A stretch of DNA of 64,000 nucleotides from Polaribacter sp. HaHaR_3_91 (GCF_019278525.1 NZ_CP058986.1:3735001-3799000); one strand, 5' to 3'. Positions 31,393 through 40,332 are shown, counted from the first letter of the stretch. Made by a program: numbers and translations. Notes: a model not told the origin generated them from the sequence alone.

Positions 31393-31517
31393 AACACCGT
31401 ATATAATTTATTGCTGGTTTTAGCTCACTTGGGAAAGTCCTCTCGGACTTTCTTGGTCGGTAATTATTTACAAAATTAGTTGCTTGAAACACGCAACAAA
31501 CCATATACAAACACGTT
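31393..31517 (+). repeat. attC-like site S3
   Basis: 125 bp. Left arm GTATATAATTTATTGC, right arm GCAACAAACCATATAC. Hairpin GAAAGTCC-tctc-GGACTTTC. It closes the 4.3-kb cassette 3, whose end GTTGCCAAC matches its start GTTGGCAAC at 27096. The next cassette begins GTTGTAACAC. Confidence 0.8.
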
Positions 31518-31528
31518 GTAACACATTT

Positions 31529-31921
31529 ATGAAAACGAAAATCCTTATAAATTTTATTATTCTTTTTTCATTTCAAAATTTGTACACTCAATTTAAAGTT
31601 GAACAAATTATTGGAGCTTGGGAATCATTTGAGACTGATACTGTAAGAAATAAAAATCAAAAAAATATTCCTATTACTGAAAAGAACGAATCTAATTATA
31701 AGAAAGAAATAATGACTGTAGTTTTGAAATTTTATCAAAATAATCAAATGGAATATACTGTAAATAGTTTTGGAGAAAAAGCAAAATACAAACTAAAAGA
31801 TAGTATTTTAACAATGGGAACTTCAAATTATACTATTTTGAAAATCTCCAAAAATTTATTAGTCATTAGGAGTGAACTTTTTTCAATTGAGGAGAATTAC
31901 AGAAGAATTGAAAATAAATAG
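31529..31921 (+). CDS. Cassette 4: small secreted protein (lipocalin-like)
   Basis: 130 aa from the ATG at 31529, 11 nt after the GTT of S3; an in-frame ATG at 31484 lies inside the attC-like site. Signal peptide MKTKILINFIILFSFQ. The mature part has IIGAWES followed by beta-strands, resembling small lipocalin-like domains of Bacteroidota. No function can be given. Cassette ends: GTTGTAACAC and GTGTTACAAC. Confidence 0.65.
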   Translation: MKTKILINFIILFSFQNLYTQFKVEQIIGAWESFETDTVRNKNQKNIPITEKNESNYKKEIMTVVLKFYQNNQMEYTVNSFGEKAKYKLKDSILTMGTSNYTILKISKNLLVIRSELFSIEENYRRIENK

Positions 31922-31952
31922 AATATTTTGAAAGTATAAAAAAACGTGTTAC

Positions 31953-32078
31953 AACACCGTGTATAAAAAATTGCTATTTTTGGTTTTATCAAAAGTTGTT
32001 GCTTGTTTGCCAACTTCAGAATTTCCGTTGGAAATTCCTCGTTGCCAAAAACGCAACTTTTCATAACACAAACACGTT
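31953..32078 (+). repeat. attC-like site S4
   Basis: 126 bp. Left arm GTGTATAAAAAATTGC, right arm GCAACTTTTCATAACAC. Hairpin GAATTTCC-gtt-GGAAATTC. The next cassette begins GTTAGGTGCA. Confidence 0.75.
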
Positions 32079-32106
32079 AGGTGCAATACAAAAAAACGAA
32101 TGAACT

Positions 32107-32967
32107 ATGAACCCAGAAGATTATATTAAATGGATTCAATTAATAATTAATGCTTTTGCTCTTGGAGCAGCAGGTTGGATTTATAGAGCATATATTTTAA
32201 ATTTAAAAGCGAGTATTTCAGCAAAAGATGAGCAAGTTAAAATAGTTGAAAAAAACCTTAATCTTTGGAAAGACCGAGTATCCGAATTGGAGAGAAAAAC
32301 GCCTGAGTTTATGGAAAATGCTTTGAATCAAAGAATAAAAATTCGAGAAGACGAAATTGAAAGGTTGAGTTCTGATAAAGATTATCACGAAGATGAGCAT
32401 TCACGAAAAAGTGCGGAATTAGAAATCCTTAAATCCGAGTTAGAAAAAGCAAAAGAAATGCAAACTTCGTTGTCTTTCATTGGAGAAGATTTCGAAGAAT
32501 ACCTTTTTGAACGTGATGGCAAAATGGAAGTAGAAAAAGCTGGTTATGTCAATGTTGCAAGTGGACAATTATTAATAACTGACCCAATATTCATTGACCG
32601 AGATTGGCAAAAAGAGGAATTTGAAGATTTAAGAATATATAAAGATATAGAAACACAACACGTATATCAATATCAAAAAGATTTCAATAATTTTGAAAAT
32701 ATAATTACTGGGTTTGATAAAACTGTAAATCAATTAGTAGAATCTAAGAGATTTGTTCCAGTAAAAATAGAAAGAGATTTAAATTATTCTTTTGCAGGTT
32801 CTTGCTATGCAACTATGAACGAAAATGGATATGGTGAAATTCAATACTCTAAAGGGGGAGACTGCGCAGGAGTATCTTTAAATACAGCATTTGGAGATGG
32901 AATATTCCCTGTCTACATTGAAAAATATGACGGAAGAAATATTAGAGCATATATAAATCTAATATAA
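32107..32967 (+). CDS. Cassette 5: membrane-anchored coiled-coil protein with DUF4241-like end
   Basis: 286 aa. One N-terminal membrane segment (LIINAFALGAAGWIYRAYIL), a coiled coil (about residues 30-120, rich in Glu/Lys heptads), then a globular C-terminal domain (about 120-286). That domain ends GVSLNTAFGDGIFPVYIEK, similar to the GDG..YPVY end of DUF4241 proteins. Function unknown. Start codon 29 nt after the GTT of S4. Cassette ends: GTTAGGTGCAATAC and GTACTGCACCTAAC. Confidence 0.65.
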   Translation: MNPEDYIKWIQLIINAFALGAAGWIYRAYILNLKASISAKDEQVKIVEKNLNLWKDRVSELERKTPEFMENALNQRIKIREDEIERLSSDKDYHEDEHSRKSAELEILKSELEKAKEMQTSLSFIGEDFEEYLFERDGKMEVEKAGYVNVASGQLLITDPIFIDRDWQKEEFEDLRIYKDIETQHVYQYQKDFNNFENIITGFDKTVNQLVESKRFVPVKIERDLNYSFAGSCYATMNENGYGEIQYSKGGDCAGVSLNTAFGDGIFPVYIEKYDGRNIRAYINLI

Positions 32968-32978
32968 GTACTGCACCT

Positions 32979-33104
32979 AACACCGTATAAAAAAAATTGC
33001 TAAATTAGTGCTTAAATAAAGGCAGTTACATTTTTATCAACTTCTGAATTTCCTTCGGAAATTCCTCGCTGACAAAACCGCAACTTTCCTTATACAACAA
33101 CGTT
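32979..33104 (+). repeat. attC-like site S5
   Basis: 126 bp. Left arm GTATAAAAAAAATTGC, right arm GCAACTTTCCTTATAC. Hairpin GAATTTCC-ttc-GGAAATTC. The next cassette begins GTTGGCAGCA. Confidence 0.75.
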
Positions 33105-33134
33105 GGCAGCAATTACACGGGAACTTATCCAAAT

Positions 33135-35276
33135 ATGATAGTATCACATGAAGATTTAAACAAACTCAATGACAAGCAATTTGAAAAGCTTGTTAAAACA
33201 CTATTAATTTCAATTATAGGAAACGGTGTAACACCTTTTAGTCAAGGAAAAGATGGCGCTAGAGAAGCTACATTTAAAGGAAAAGCTAACTATCCATCAA
33301 AAGCAAACAATTGGAAAGGACATTGGATTTTTCAAGTAAAATATTCGAACATTGCATTTGGCATAGACAAAGCAAGAAACCAAATCAAGTATAGTATAAA
33401 TGGAGAATTAAAAAAACTTGAAGAATACGGATACTTTGAAGATAATAAATGTGACAATTATATTTATATCACGAATGTACCTTTTAGTGGACAAGCAGAT
33501 AAAGGTTTACATGATTACGCTCAAAAAAAAATAAAAAACTATAAAGTTGAAAATTTTGATTACTGGGATGGAGAAAAAGTTATAGGTTTTTTGAATACTA
33601 ATCCTACTGTTCGAGAAACATTCTTCCCTAACCCTGGAATAGAAATACTAGAAGAAAAATTTTACAATGAAATAAACATAACTTTCGTAAAACCAAACCT
33701 CTACGACACATTAGTAAAGGAGCTTTTACAAAAAAAATACATAAACATTATTGGTCAACCACACGTCGGTAAATCATTTTTATCAATGTACATAGCTCAA
33801 GATATTTTTAATTCACAAAATTTAAATGAAATAGTATTAATACCAATTATTGATAACCTTCAATCCATTCCAAAAATCACAAATTGCGTAATAATTTTAG
33901 ATGATTTATATGGTGACTTAAACTACGACAGCATAGGTAGGCAAACAAAGATAGTATCTAGCTTAGCTAAAAATAATTACTTAATAGTAACATCAAGAGA
34001 TTACATTTTTCAAGAAGCAGTTAAAAACAAAGAACTTTTAGACGGTCATAGTTTTACTATAAACCAAGAAGGAGCATACTCTGATACTCAACTAGAAGAA
34101 ATACTTTTAAATCACATTAATATAAACTTTGTTAAATCATCAGATAATGAAAAAGCTTATGAGTTTATTATTCGAAATAGGTTAGGAATTGTTCGCCAAC
34201 TGCGATTTCCTCATAACATACAGCTATTTACGACTATAATTGATAACACAATTATTACCAAGAAATTATTAGAAGATAAAATTTCAAATGCAAAACAGAT
34301 TGAAAGTATTGTACTTACTTGGTTAAGTCAACAATCACAAATAAATAAAAACGTTCTACTTTCTCTAGCAATTGGTAAAATTCAAACTAAGGATATTCTT
34401 AAAAAGATATGTGAAACCCAGTGGAATTATGACTCTTCAACAATTGAAACTAGTCTTATAGAAAATGAACGATTAGTATATTCAGATAAGTTAACAGTCA
34501 GATTAAAACACCCTTCTTTTAAAGAAGCAATTGTGAATTATTTTTTACAAAATAATCATCAAAAAATTACTGAATTAATTCTAAACCTGATTTTAAACTT
34601 ACCTAAAAATGAAAAGAGGTCTATAAATAGATCCCTTGCATATAAAATTATAGAAGAGCTTGAGGTTCAAGATTTACTTCTTATGATTGACACTAAAAAT
34701 GTAGCAAGTAACTTTCTTGAAATAATATGGCTAAGTCTAATTCGTAAAAATAAAAAACAAGCTTTAGAAAAAATACTTTCTTTAATGGATAAGACCAAAA
34801 AGGGAAACAGATATTTTAGAAGTTTTGTTGCTTCGAAAGCATTTATGAAAGACAAAGAAATTTTAGTCTTAATAGAATATTTTATGAAAAATAGAGATAT
34901 CAGTAACTCTGTTGATAAACTTATTGAACATTTTTCTTACCGAATCAGGTTAAAAATAAGACCTATTATTGATTCATTAGATTATAATAATCCAAAAGAT
35001 TTTAACTTAAAAATAAAACTTCTTGGCTGTGTTGGAAGTAAGTATCCTGACATGGTAACTCATCAGTTGATTTCTTTTTGTTATGAAAGGTTAGCTACAA
35101 GTCGCAGAAAAGTATATAAAGCCATTAATATGTTAGATAATGGTCAAGAAGATATTATTGAAAAAGCTTATAGAGAAATATTAAATAGAGAAACTAATAA
35201 AATAAATCTTAAAATAATTAAAACTAAACTAGCTAGAATACAAAAAACTGCTGCCAACAACGTATATAAAAAATAG
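33135..35276 (+). CDS. Cassette 6: restriction-endonuclease-like domain fused to STAND-type NTPase
   Basis: 713 aa. The N-terminal ~150 residues look like a PD-(D/E)xK/Mrr-type nuclease: GKDGARE followed by WIFQVKYS, with the core Asp and Glu/Gln-x-Lys elements. A P-loop NTPase of STAND type (nSTAND3-like) follows, with Walker A GQPHVGKSF (about residue 207) and Walker B CVIILDDLYG (about 255). The long C-terminal helical region is probably a sensor. Nuclease-STAND fusions are known as phage-recognition effectors (Avs-like logic), so a defence role is likely. The reading frame runs through the AAC of S6, and its stop codon lies inside the site, as is common in integron cassettes. Confidence 0.75.
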   Translation: MIVSHEDLNKLNDKQFEKLVKTLLISIIGNGVTPFSQGKDGAREATFKGKANYPSKANNWKGHWIFQVKYSNIAFGIDKARNQIKYSINGELKKLEEYGYFEDNKCDNYIYITNVPFSGQADKGLHDYAQKKIKNYKVENFDYWDGEKVIGFLNTNPTVRETFFPNPGIEILEEKFYNEINITFVKPNLYDTLVKELLQKKYINIIGQPHVGKSFLSMYIAQDIFNSQNLNEIVLIPIIDNLQSIPKITNCVIILDDLYGDLNYDSIGRQTKIVSSLAKNNYLIVTSRDYIFQEAVKNKELLDGHSFTINQEGAYSDTQLEEILLNHININFVKSSDNEKAYEFIIRNRLGIVRQLRFPHNIQLFTTIIDNTIITKKLLEDKISNAKQIESIVLTWLSQQSQINKNVLLSLAIGKIQTKDILKKICETQWNYDSSTIETSLIENERLVYSDKLTVRLKHPSFKEAIVNYFLQNNHQKITELILNLILNLPKNEKRSINRSLAYKIIEELEVQDLLLMIDTKNVASNFLEIIWLSLIRKNKKQALEKILSLMDKTKKGNRYFRSFVASKAFMKDKEILVLIEYFMKNRDISNSVDKLIEHFSYRIRLKIRPIIDSLDYNNPKDFNLKIKLLGCVGSKYPDMVTHQLISFCYERLATSRRKVYKAINMLDNGQEDIIEKAYREILNRETNKINLKIIKTKLARIQKTAANNVYKK

Positions 35277-35378
35277 CGGTTTAATCGCTTAAACGAAACA
35301 AAATGAATAAATTAGAGGTCTTTGTAAAATTAAAAAATTAGTGCATAAAATCCGCTACTTTTCATATACAAGACCGTT
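35256..35378 (+). repeat. attC-like site S6 (TAGCGG subtype)
   Basis: 123 bp. Left arm GTATATAAAAAATAGCGG, right arm CCGCTACTTTTCATATAC, then AAGACC-GTT. It differs from the TTGC subtype in arm and centre, and shows a GTTTAA-tcgc-TTAAAC hairpin. The next cassette begins GTTGGCACAA. Confidence 0.75.
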
Positions 35379-35408
35379 GGCACAAATAAACCAATCACAC
35401 TCTGAAGA

Positions 35409-35909
35409 ATGACTGAAAAGGAAATTATTAAATACCTTGATATAGTTTTTAAAGATATTACTAATTTTAATTTAGTTTCTATAAATAATTCTATTGCAAA
35501 AGTTTTAAAACACGAAACTAAAGAAGAGAAAGAAAAATTATTTTTAACTGTAAAAAAAGTTAAGTTATTTGGGAAAAATAACGACTTATTTGAAAAGAAT
35601 GGAGATGGAGATTGGTATTTATTAACAGAAAAAGGAAAAGAATTAAAAAAATCTAAATTAGGTTTTAATAAGTTTGAAAATAAATCAAAAAAAAGGTCAA
35701 TGACTAAGTTTGAAAAATGGTCATTATTATTAATTACTTTGCCAATAATTATTAATTTAATTCAATGGAATTATTCTTCAACTTTAAAATCTGAACTTGA
35801 ATCTTGTAACTCTGAAATGAACAGTTTAAAAACTGAATTAAATTCCAATAAAAATACAAAGACTGAAAAAAAAATGAAAAAAATATTAGATACATTAAAA
35901 ATCCAATAA
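35409..35909 (+). CDS. Cassette 7: small protein with winged-helix-like region and one membrane segment
   Basis: 166 aa. Residues 1-80 resemble a short winged helix (GDGDWYLLTEKGKELKKS). Then one membrane segment (KWSLLLITLPIIINLIQW, about 101-118) and a short coiled coil at the C-terminus. No family recognised. Cassette ends GTTGGCACAAAT and ACTTGCGCCAAC are complementary with two mismatches. Confidence 0.55.
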   Translation: MTEKEIIKYLDIVFKDITNFNLVSINNSIAKVLKHETKEEKEKLFLTVKKVKLFGKNNDLFEKNGDGDWYLLTEKGKELKKSKLGFNKFENKSKKRSMTKFEKWSLLLITLPIIINLIQWNYSSTLKSELESCNSEMNSLKTELNSNKNTKTEKKMKKILDTLKIQ

Positions 35910-35934
35910 AGAATCTGAATAAACTACTTGCGCC

Positions 35935-36059
35935 AACACCGTATAGTAAAAATAGCTAAATTAGTGCTTTACAAAACTAGTCGAATTTTTGTAAACGTCC
36001 ATTTTCCTGCGGAAAATAGCCGTTCACTTTAAACGCAACTTTCAATATACAACAACGTT
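35935..36059 (+). repeat. attC-like site S7
   Basis: 125 bp. Left arm GTATAGTAAAAATAGC, right arm GCAACTTTCAATATAC (imperfect). Hairpin ATTTTCC-tgc-GGAAAAT. The next cassette begins GTTAACTACA. Confidence 0.7.
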
Positions 36060-36086
36060 AACTACAAGCTGAAAATCGAGACTTAA

Positions 36087-36938
36087 ATGAAAATTATCCC
36101 ACCATATCAAATTACAAGTGAAATCCTCAATCTAATAAATGAATCTGAAAAATATATTGTTTTAGTTTCTCCGTATGTAAATTTCAATAATTGGGACAGA
36201 ATAAAAGTTGATATTTTGAACGCTATAAAAAGAGGAGTTAGAATAGAATTTTATGCACGATTGGACAACGAAAACTTTAAGAGCTGGGAACAAATCGAAA
36301 ATCTGGGTATAAAACCAAAACTGATTAAAAATCTACACGCAAAATTATATTTTAATGAAAAGTCTGGTATAGTAACTTCTATGAACTTACTAACGAGTTC
36401 TAACTTAAACGCAATAGAATTTGGTTCAATTTATCATACAGAACAAGAATTATCTGAACTGAAAAGTTTTGTAAAAAAATACTTGGAACCAAACATTACA
36501 TTGGCAAAACCGAATGAAGAAGATTTATATTTAGCTAAAGAAAAATTTACTATAATTCTTTCTAATTTTTTATCAAATAAGTTCAATAGAAGTGTAAATA
36601 CAAGATGGAGAAATGGTACTATTGAATTCAATGTAAATAATCAATATTTTTTTGACATAGACAAAGGAAGTAATTTGATTAATATAGCAGGAATAATTTC
36701 AGGATTAGAGTTCGAGAATTTTAATAGTTTTAAAGAAAAATATAACTATAGTGGATTTCAAATTTCAGCTAGTCCAAACAGTATTTATATCTCATCAGAT
36801 TTTAAGATTTCTAATAGCAACTTGAATTTTATATCTGTTTCCGAGAAAAAGAGACTTGTTGAAATTGTTGCAAAGTTTGTTGAAGACTTGACCGAATACA
36901 AGAACGAATGTTATGAAAATAAAAAAGCCTGTAGTTAA
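36087..36938 (+). CDS. Cassette 8: phospholipase D-like nuclease-domain protein
   Basis: 283 aa. The N-terminal ~130 residues show a single PLD-type motif, LHAKLYFNEKSGIVTSMNL (His and Lys of HxK, followed by the Ser/Asn part), after YIVLVSPYVNF. One HKD motif per chain implies a dimeric enzyme, as in Nuc-type and several defence nucleases. The C-terminal half is unrecognised. The start codon is 27 nt after the GTT of S7, and the stop overlaps S8 by 2 nt. Cassette ends: GTTAACTACAAGCT and AGCCTGTAGTTAAC. Confidence 0.75.
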   Translation: MKIIPPYQITSEILNLINESEKYIVLVSPYVNFNNWDRIKVDILNAIKRGVRIEFYARLDNENFKSWEQIENLGIKPKLIKNLHAKLYFNEKSGIVTSMNLLTSSNLNAIEFGSIYHTEQELSELKSFVKKYLEPNITLAKPNEEDLYLAKEKFTIILSNFLSNKFNRSVNTRWRNGTIEFNVNNQYFFDIDKGSNLINIAGIISGLEFENFNSFKEKYNYSGFQISASPNSIYISSDFKISNSNLNFISVSEKKRLVEIVAKFVEDLTEYKNECYENKKACS

Positions 36939-37062
36939 CACCGTATATAATTTATTGCTGGCTTCTTGCCTACTTGCGAAAGTCCTCGCGGACTTTCTTT
37001 GTCCGTAATTATTTACTAAATTAGTTGCTTAAAACACGCAACAAACCATATACATCAACGTT
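36937..37062 (+). repeat. attC-like site S8
   Basis: 126 bp, close to the array consensus. Left arm GTATATAATTTATTGC, right arm GCAACAAACCATATAC. Hairpin GAAAGTCC-tcgc-GGACTTTC. The next cassette begins GTTGCCAAAC and is interrupted by IS copy a after 17 nt. Confidence 0.85.
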
Positions 37063-37079
37063 GCCAAACATATAAAAAA

Positions 37080-38169
37080 TGTACTTTACTGAAATAGGTT
37101 GACTAAAAATTAAACACTTAATTATAGTCACTTATGAAAACTCAAAACAACCCTGGCAAAAAAAACGTACGAAAAAGCACCTTTAGAGCTCAAATTATTT
37201 GTCGTTGACCAAATTCAGAATGGACACAACTACTTAGCAATCGTTACTCATGCATATTCTAAGCAAATTACGGGATGTAAACTCGACAATCAAATGAGGA
37301 ACGGTATAAATTAACCTAAAAAAAGGTCAACCTATATCAGTATAATATAAAAGGATTGCAACTGTAATACAAAAGAATTGCTACTACCCTACACTGCAAT
37401 GTTTATCATAAAGTAAAAACAATTGCTACAAATTCACAAAGACGATACAAATTCTCATCAAAATAAATAATTGCATTACAAAAACAAAAAGGATTGCAAA
37501 TGTAATACAAAAGGATTGCCATTACTTTACATTGCAATTTTATCACAAAGTAAAAACAATTGCTATAAATTCACAAAAACAACACAAAGCCATATCAAAA
37601 TAAATTATTGTATTACAAAAACAAAAAAGATTGCAACTGTAATACAAAAGAATTGCTACTACCTTACACTGCAATGTTTATCATAAAGTAAAAACAATTG
37701 CTACAAATTCACAAAGACGACACAAATTCTCATCAAAATAAATAATTGCATTACAAAAACGAAAAGGATTGCAAATGTAATACAAAAGGATTGCCATTAC
37801 TTTACACAGCATTTGCAGAAGAAAATGGCATAATGATGAGCATGACAGAACAATATGATCCTTATGAAAACGCAATTGCAGAGCGAATTAATAGAACTTT
37901 AAAATATGAATATGGACTTAGAAATTGCATTAAAAATACTGCCATTGCTCAAGAAGTAACAAAACAAGCTGTATATATTTACAACAATTTAAGAACCCAT
38001 TTTAGCTTAGAATTAAGAAAACCAGCAGAAGTACATTTAAATCCAAACATCAAATACAAATCATATCGAAGAAATAATGTAAATTTGACTGAACTAGTTA
38101 TATAGAATATAAATAATTTAAAAGGTATAAATTAGACCAAAAAAGGTCAACCTATATCAGTATAATACA
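37080..38169 (+). mobile_element. IS copy a: degenerate IS3-family element with internal tandem repeats
   Basis: Left end TGTACTTTACTGAAATAGG and right end ATCAGTATAATACA match the intact copies b-d. The inside is not a transposase. 37080-37350 is an internally deleted mini-element with its own right end. It is followed by repeat units of about 138 bp (starts near 37353, 37491, 37628, 37766), alternating in type, and then the last ~100 codons of OrfB (37805-38105). Flanks AAA / AAA fit a 3-bp duplication but are A-rich. The left end is exactly 17 nt after the GTT of S8. Not autonomous. Confidence 0.8.
37353..37804 (+). repeat. Tandem repeat, period about 138 bp
   Basis: Three full units and one partial unit. 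Odd and even units differ (GCAACTGTAATAC against GCAAATGTAATAC), so the higher-order period is about 275 bp. Short reading frames here are by-products of the repeat. Copy e at 56.3-56.9 kb carries one unit more. Confidence 0.85.
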
Positions 38170-38243
38170 AAAGATGTTTACCTAAAAGGAATTGACTCTA
38201 AAGAACATTATTTGAGAGTGTATAGAATGCAATAACGTGTTAC
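38170..38243. other. Remnant of cassette 9
   Basis: 74 bp without a gene between IS copy a and S9. Its end (CGTGTTAC) is not complementary to the cassette 9 start GTTGCCAAAC; it resembles the end of cassette 4 instead. Probably the tail of another cassette joined by recombination at the IS. Confidence 0.5.
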
Positions 38244-38344
38244 TACACCGTGTAAAAAAAATTGCTGGTAAAAGCCAATTTACGAAAGTCCTCGCAGACT
38301 TTGAACTGCTCCCAAAAAGTTAGACACTATTTGAGGGTATTATT

Positions 38345-38866
38345 ATGGGAAGAAAAGTCAAGTATGATTACGCATTTAAACTTCGATGTGTAAAGCAAGT
38401 TTTAAAAAATAACCAAACAGTTGAAGATGTGTCTAAGTTATATGGTTGTCATCATACAACCCTTCATGATTGGATTCGATTTTATGAAAAATATGGTAAA
38501 AAAGCACTATTACCAAGAAAAACAAAAGTGTATAGCATTCCTTTTAAACTTAAAGTTTTAAAAGCTATTGACAAAGATTCATTATCTTTCAGTCAAGCTT
38601 GTTTAGAATTTAATATTCCTACAAAATCTGTAATTATGAAGTGGCAACGTAATTATAAAAAAGAGGGTATTATAGGCTTAAACATTAAACCTAGAGGTAA
38701 ACCAAAATCTATGCAATTTAAGAGGGCTAAAAAAAAGTCTAATAAACCTTTAACAAGAGAAGAGGAACTTTTATTAGAAAATGAATCATTACGTGCAGAA
38801 CTGGACTTGCTAAAAAAGTTACAGGCCTTAATTCAACAAGAGCAAAACAAAAAGCAAAAGCCATAA
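38345..38866 (+). CDS. IS150-like OrfA
   Basis: 173 aa with two helix-turn-helix segments (VEDVSKLYGCHHTTLHDWI; FSQACLEFNIPTKSVIMKW) and a C-terminal leucine-zipper-like stretch (EELLLENESLRAELDLLKK). Near its end, A_AAA_AAG at 38812-38818 sits in the reading frame required for -1 frameshifting, so an OrfAB fusion transposase is expected. Confidence 0.88.
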   Translation: MGRKVKYDYAFKLRCVKQVLKNNQTVEDVSKLYGCHHTTLHDWIRFYEKYGKKALLPRKTKVYSIPFKLKVLKAIDKDSLSFSQACLEFNIPTKSVIMKWQRNYKKEGIIGLNIKPRGKPKSMQFKRAKKKSNKPLTREEELLLENESLRAELDLLKKLQALIQQEQNKKQKP

Positions 38867-38910
38867 CAGAATTAAGGCATAAGTATGATTTAGATATTTT
38901 ATTATATCAT

Positions 38911-39699
38911 ATGAACATGGCAAGAAGTAGTTATTATTATCATCATAAAAGAAGTCTTATAGTTGATAAATATAAAGAGATAAAACTATTGATTCATCAA
39001 ATATATCATCGTCACAAAGGAAGATATGGTTATAGAAGAATCTCTTTAGAAATCAACAAAACAGGAACTCTAATAAATCATAAAACAGTACTCAAGTTAA
39101 TGCGTGAATTAGGTTTAAAAAGTTTAGTCAGAGCTAAAAGATACAAGTCTTATAAAGGGCAAATAGGGGAAACAGCTCCTAATATATTACAACGAAATTT
39201 TAAAGCTATTAGGCCAAATAAAAAATGGGCTACCGATATTACAGAATTTAAAGTTTTAGGAAAAAAACTATATCTATCTCCAATAATTGATCTCTTTAAT
39301 AGAGAAATAATAAATTATCAATTATCTGAAAAACCTGATTTTAAACAAGTAGCTATTATGCTGAAAAAGTCTTTTAAGAAAATACCTGATCAAACAAATT
39401 TAATATTACATTCAGATCAAGGATGGCAATATCAAATGAAACAGTATCGAAGATTATTAACAGAAAAAGGAATTACTCAGAGTATGTCTCGTAAAGGAAA
39501 TTGTTTAGATAACGCTGTGATAGAAAATTTCTTCGGTATTCTAAAATCTGAATTGTTTTATATAAATAAATACAAGTCGATATCTCAATTAAAAAAAGAG
39601 ATTAAAGTGTATATAAAATATTATAATAATGAGAGAATTAAACAAAATTTAAAGGGAATGAGACCGATTGAATATCGAGCTAATTATTATCAAAATTAA
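38911..39699 (+). CDS. IS150-like OrfB, DDE transposase part
   Basis: 262 aa in the -1 frame relative to OrfA. An HTH_21-like region (HKGRYGYRRISLEINK) is followed by an integrase core with D in WATDITEFK, D in LILHSDQGWQY and E in AVIENFFGILKSE. The catalytic triad is intact. It is made mainly as an OrfAB fusion by frameshift; the ATG at 38911 may not be used. Confidence 0.9.
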   Translation: MNMARSSYYYHHKRSLIVDKYKEIKLLIHQIYHRHKGRYGYRRISLEINKTGTLINHKTVLKLMRELGLKSLVRAKRYKSYKGQIGETAPNILQRNFKAIRPNKKWATDITEFKVLGKKLYLSPIIDLFNREIINYQLSEKPDFKQVAIMLKKSFKKIPDQTNLILHSDQGWQYQMKQYRRLLTEKGITQSMSRKGNCLDNAVIENFFGILKSELFYINKYKSISQLKKEIKVYIKYYNNERIKQNLKGMRPIEYRANYYQN

Positions 39700-39873
39700 T
39701 TATAAATTTGTCTAAACATTTGGGTGCACTTCACTTTCTATATGTGTTTTATTTGCTAACTTTAATGCTTAAAACACGCAACTAATCATACACAACAACG
39801 TTGGCAACAAGCTAAAAACTGTACTTTCCTGAAATAGGTTGACTAAAAATTAAACACTTAATTATAGTCACTT

Positions 39874-40332
39874 ATGAAAACACAAAAACAACCTTGGCGA
39901 AAAAAAACGTACGAAAAAGCAACTTTAGAACTCAAATTATTCGTCGTTGACCAAATTCAGAATGGACAGATTTCCACAAACTTTGCTTCCAAAAAATATG
40001 ATGTTCCTAGAACTACAATTGGGTATTGGATCAAAAAATATAGTACTTTAGTCCAACAAAATACAGGTATGAGTAAATTAGATGAGATTAAAAAACTAAA
40101 GGAACGTATTGAAGAATTGGAGTTTGTAAAGGAATTTCAACAAGATATTATTGCTGACATGGAAATCATTACTGGAGTCGATTTGTCAAAAAAGTCGTTG
40201 CCCAAAACATTAGCGAAAGAGATAGAACTAAAAAAGAAAAACCGTTTAAAAGAAAATGGTTCTATGAGTGTTTTGGGATTAGTAAACAAGCCTTCTACAA
40301 AAGACTCAAAACCCAAAAAAACAAACGACTAA
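39874..40332 (+). CDS. IS copy b OrfA
   Basis: 152 aa with a helix-turn-helix (FASKKYDVPRTTIGYWIKK) and a coiled coil (IKKLKERIEELEFVKEFQ). The in-frame slippery site A_AAA_AAG at 40230-40236 feeds the -1 frame, which reads on as CFGISKQAFYKRLK into OrfB. This gives an OrfAB transposase. Confidence 0.9.
   Translation: MKTQKQPWRKKTYEKATLELKLFVVDQIQNGQISTNFASKKYDVPRTTIGYWIKKYSTLVQQNTGMSKLDEIKKLKERIEELEFVKEFQQDIIADMEIITGVDLSKKSLPKTLAKEIELKKKNRLKENGSMSVLGLVNKPSTKDSKPKKTND

Larger units (their letters stand above)
38302..39733 (+). mobile_element. IS3-family element (IS150-like) inside S9
   Basis: 1432 bp with terminal inverted repeats TGAACTGCTCCCAAAAAGTT (left) and TGAAGTGCACCCAAATGTTT (right, complement). 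It is flanked by the 3-bp duplication CTT (38299-38301 / 39734-39736). Two overlapping frames are linked by a -1 slippery site. Inserted in the 3' half of the S9 internal hairpin. Confidence 0.9.
38244..39802 (+). repeat. attC-like site S9, split by an IS3-family element
   Basis: The left part is TAC-ACC-GTGTAAAAAAAATTGC (AAC mutated to TAC) and runs into the internal hairpin at GCAGACTT (38301). The right part continues at 39734 with CTTTC and ends CATACACAACAAC-GTT (39800-39802). The IS occupies 38302-39733. The next cassette begins GTTGGCAAC. Confidence 0.75.

Noticed and set aside
37471..37686. Short frames within the tandem repeats (also 37681-37875, 56393-56608, 56741-56935)
   Set aside because: They arise from the repeat unit itself and change with unit number; no coding signature.
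37353..37804. CRISPR array
   Set aside because: The periodic units (about 138 bp) are similar over their whole length; there are no short identical repeats with unique spacers and no cas genes.
37746..38105. A 119-codon gene (and its twin at 56806-57165)
   Set aside because: It joins repeat sequence to the C-terminal third of IS OrfB; a fusion remnant lacking the first two catalytic Asp residues, described under IS copies a and e.
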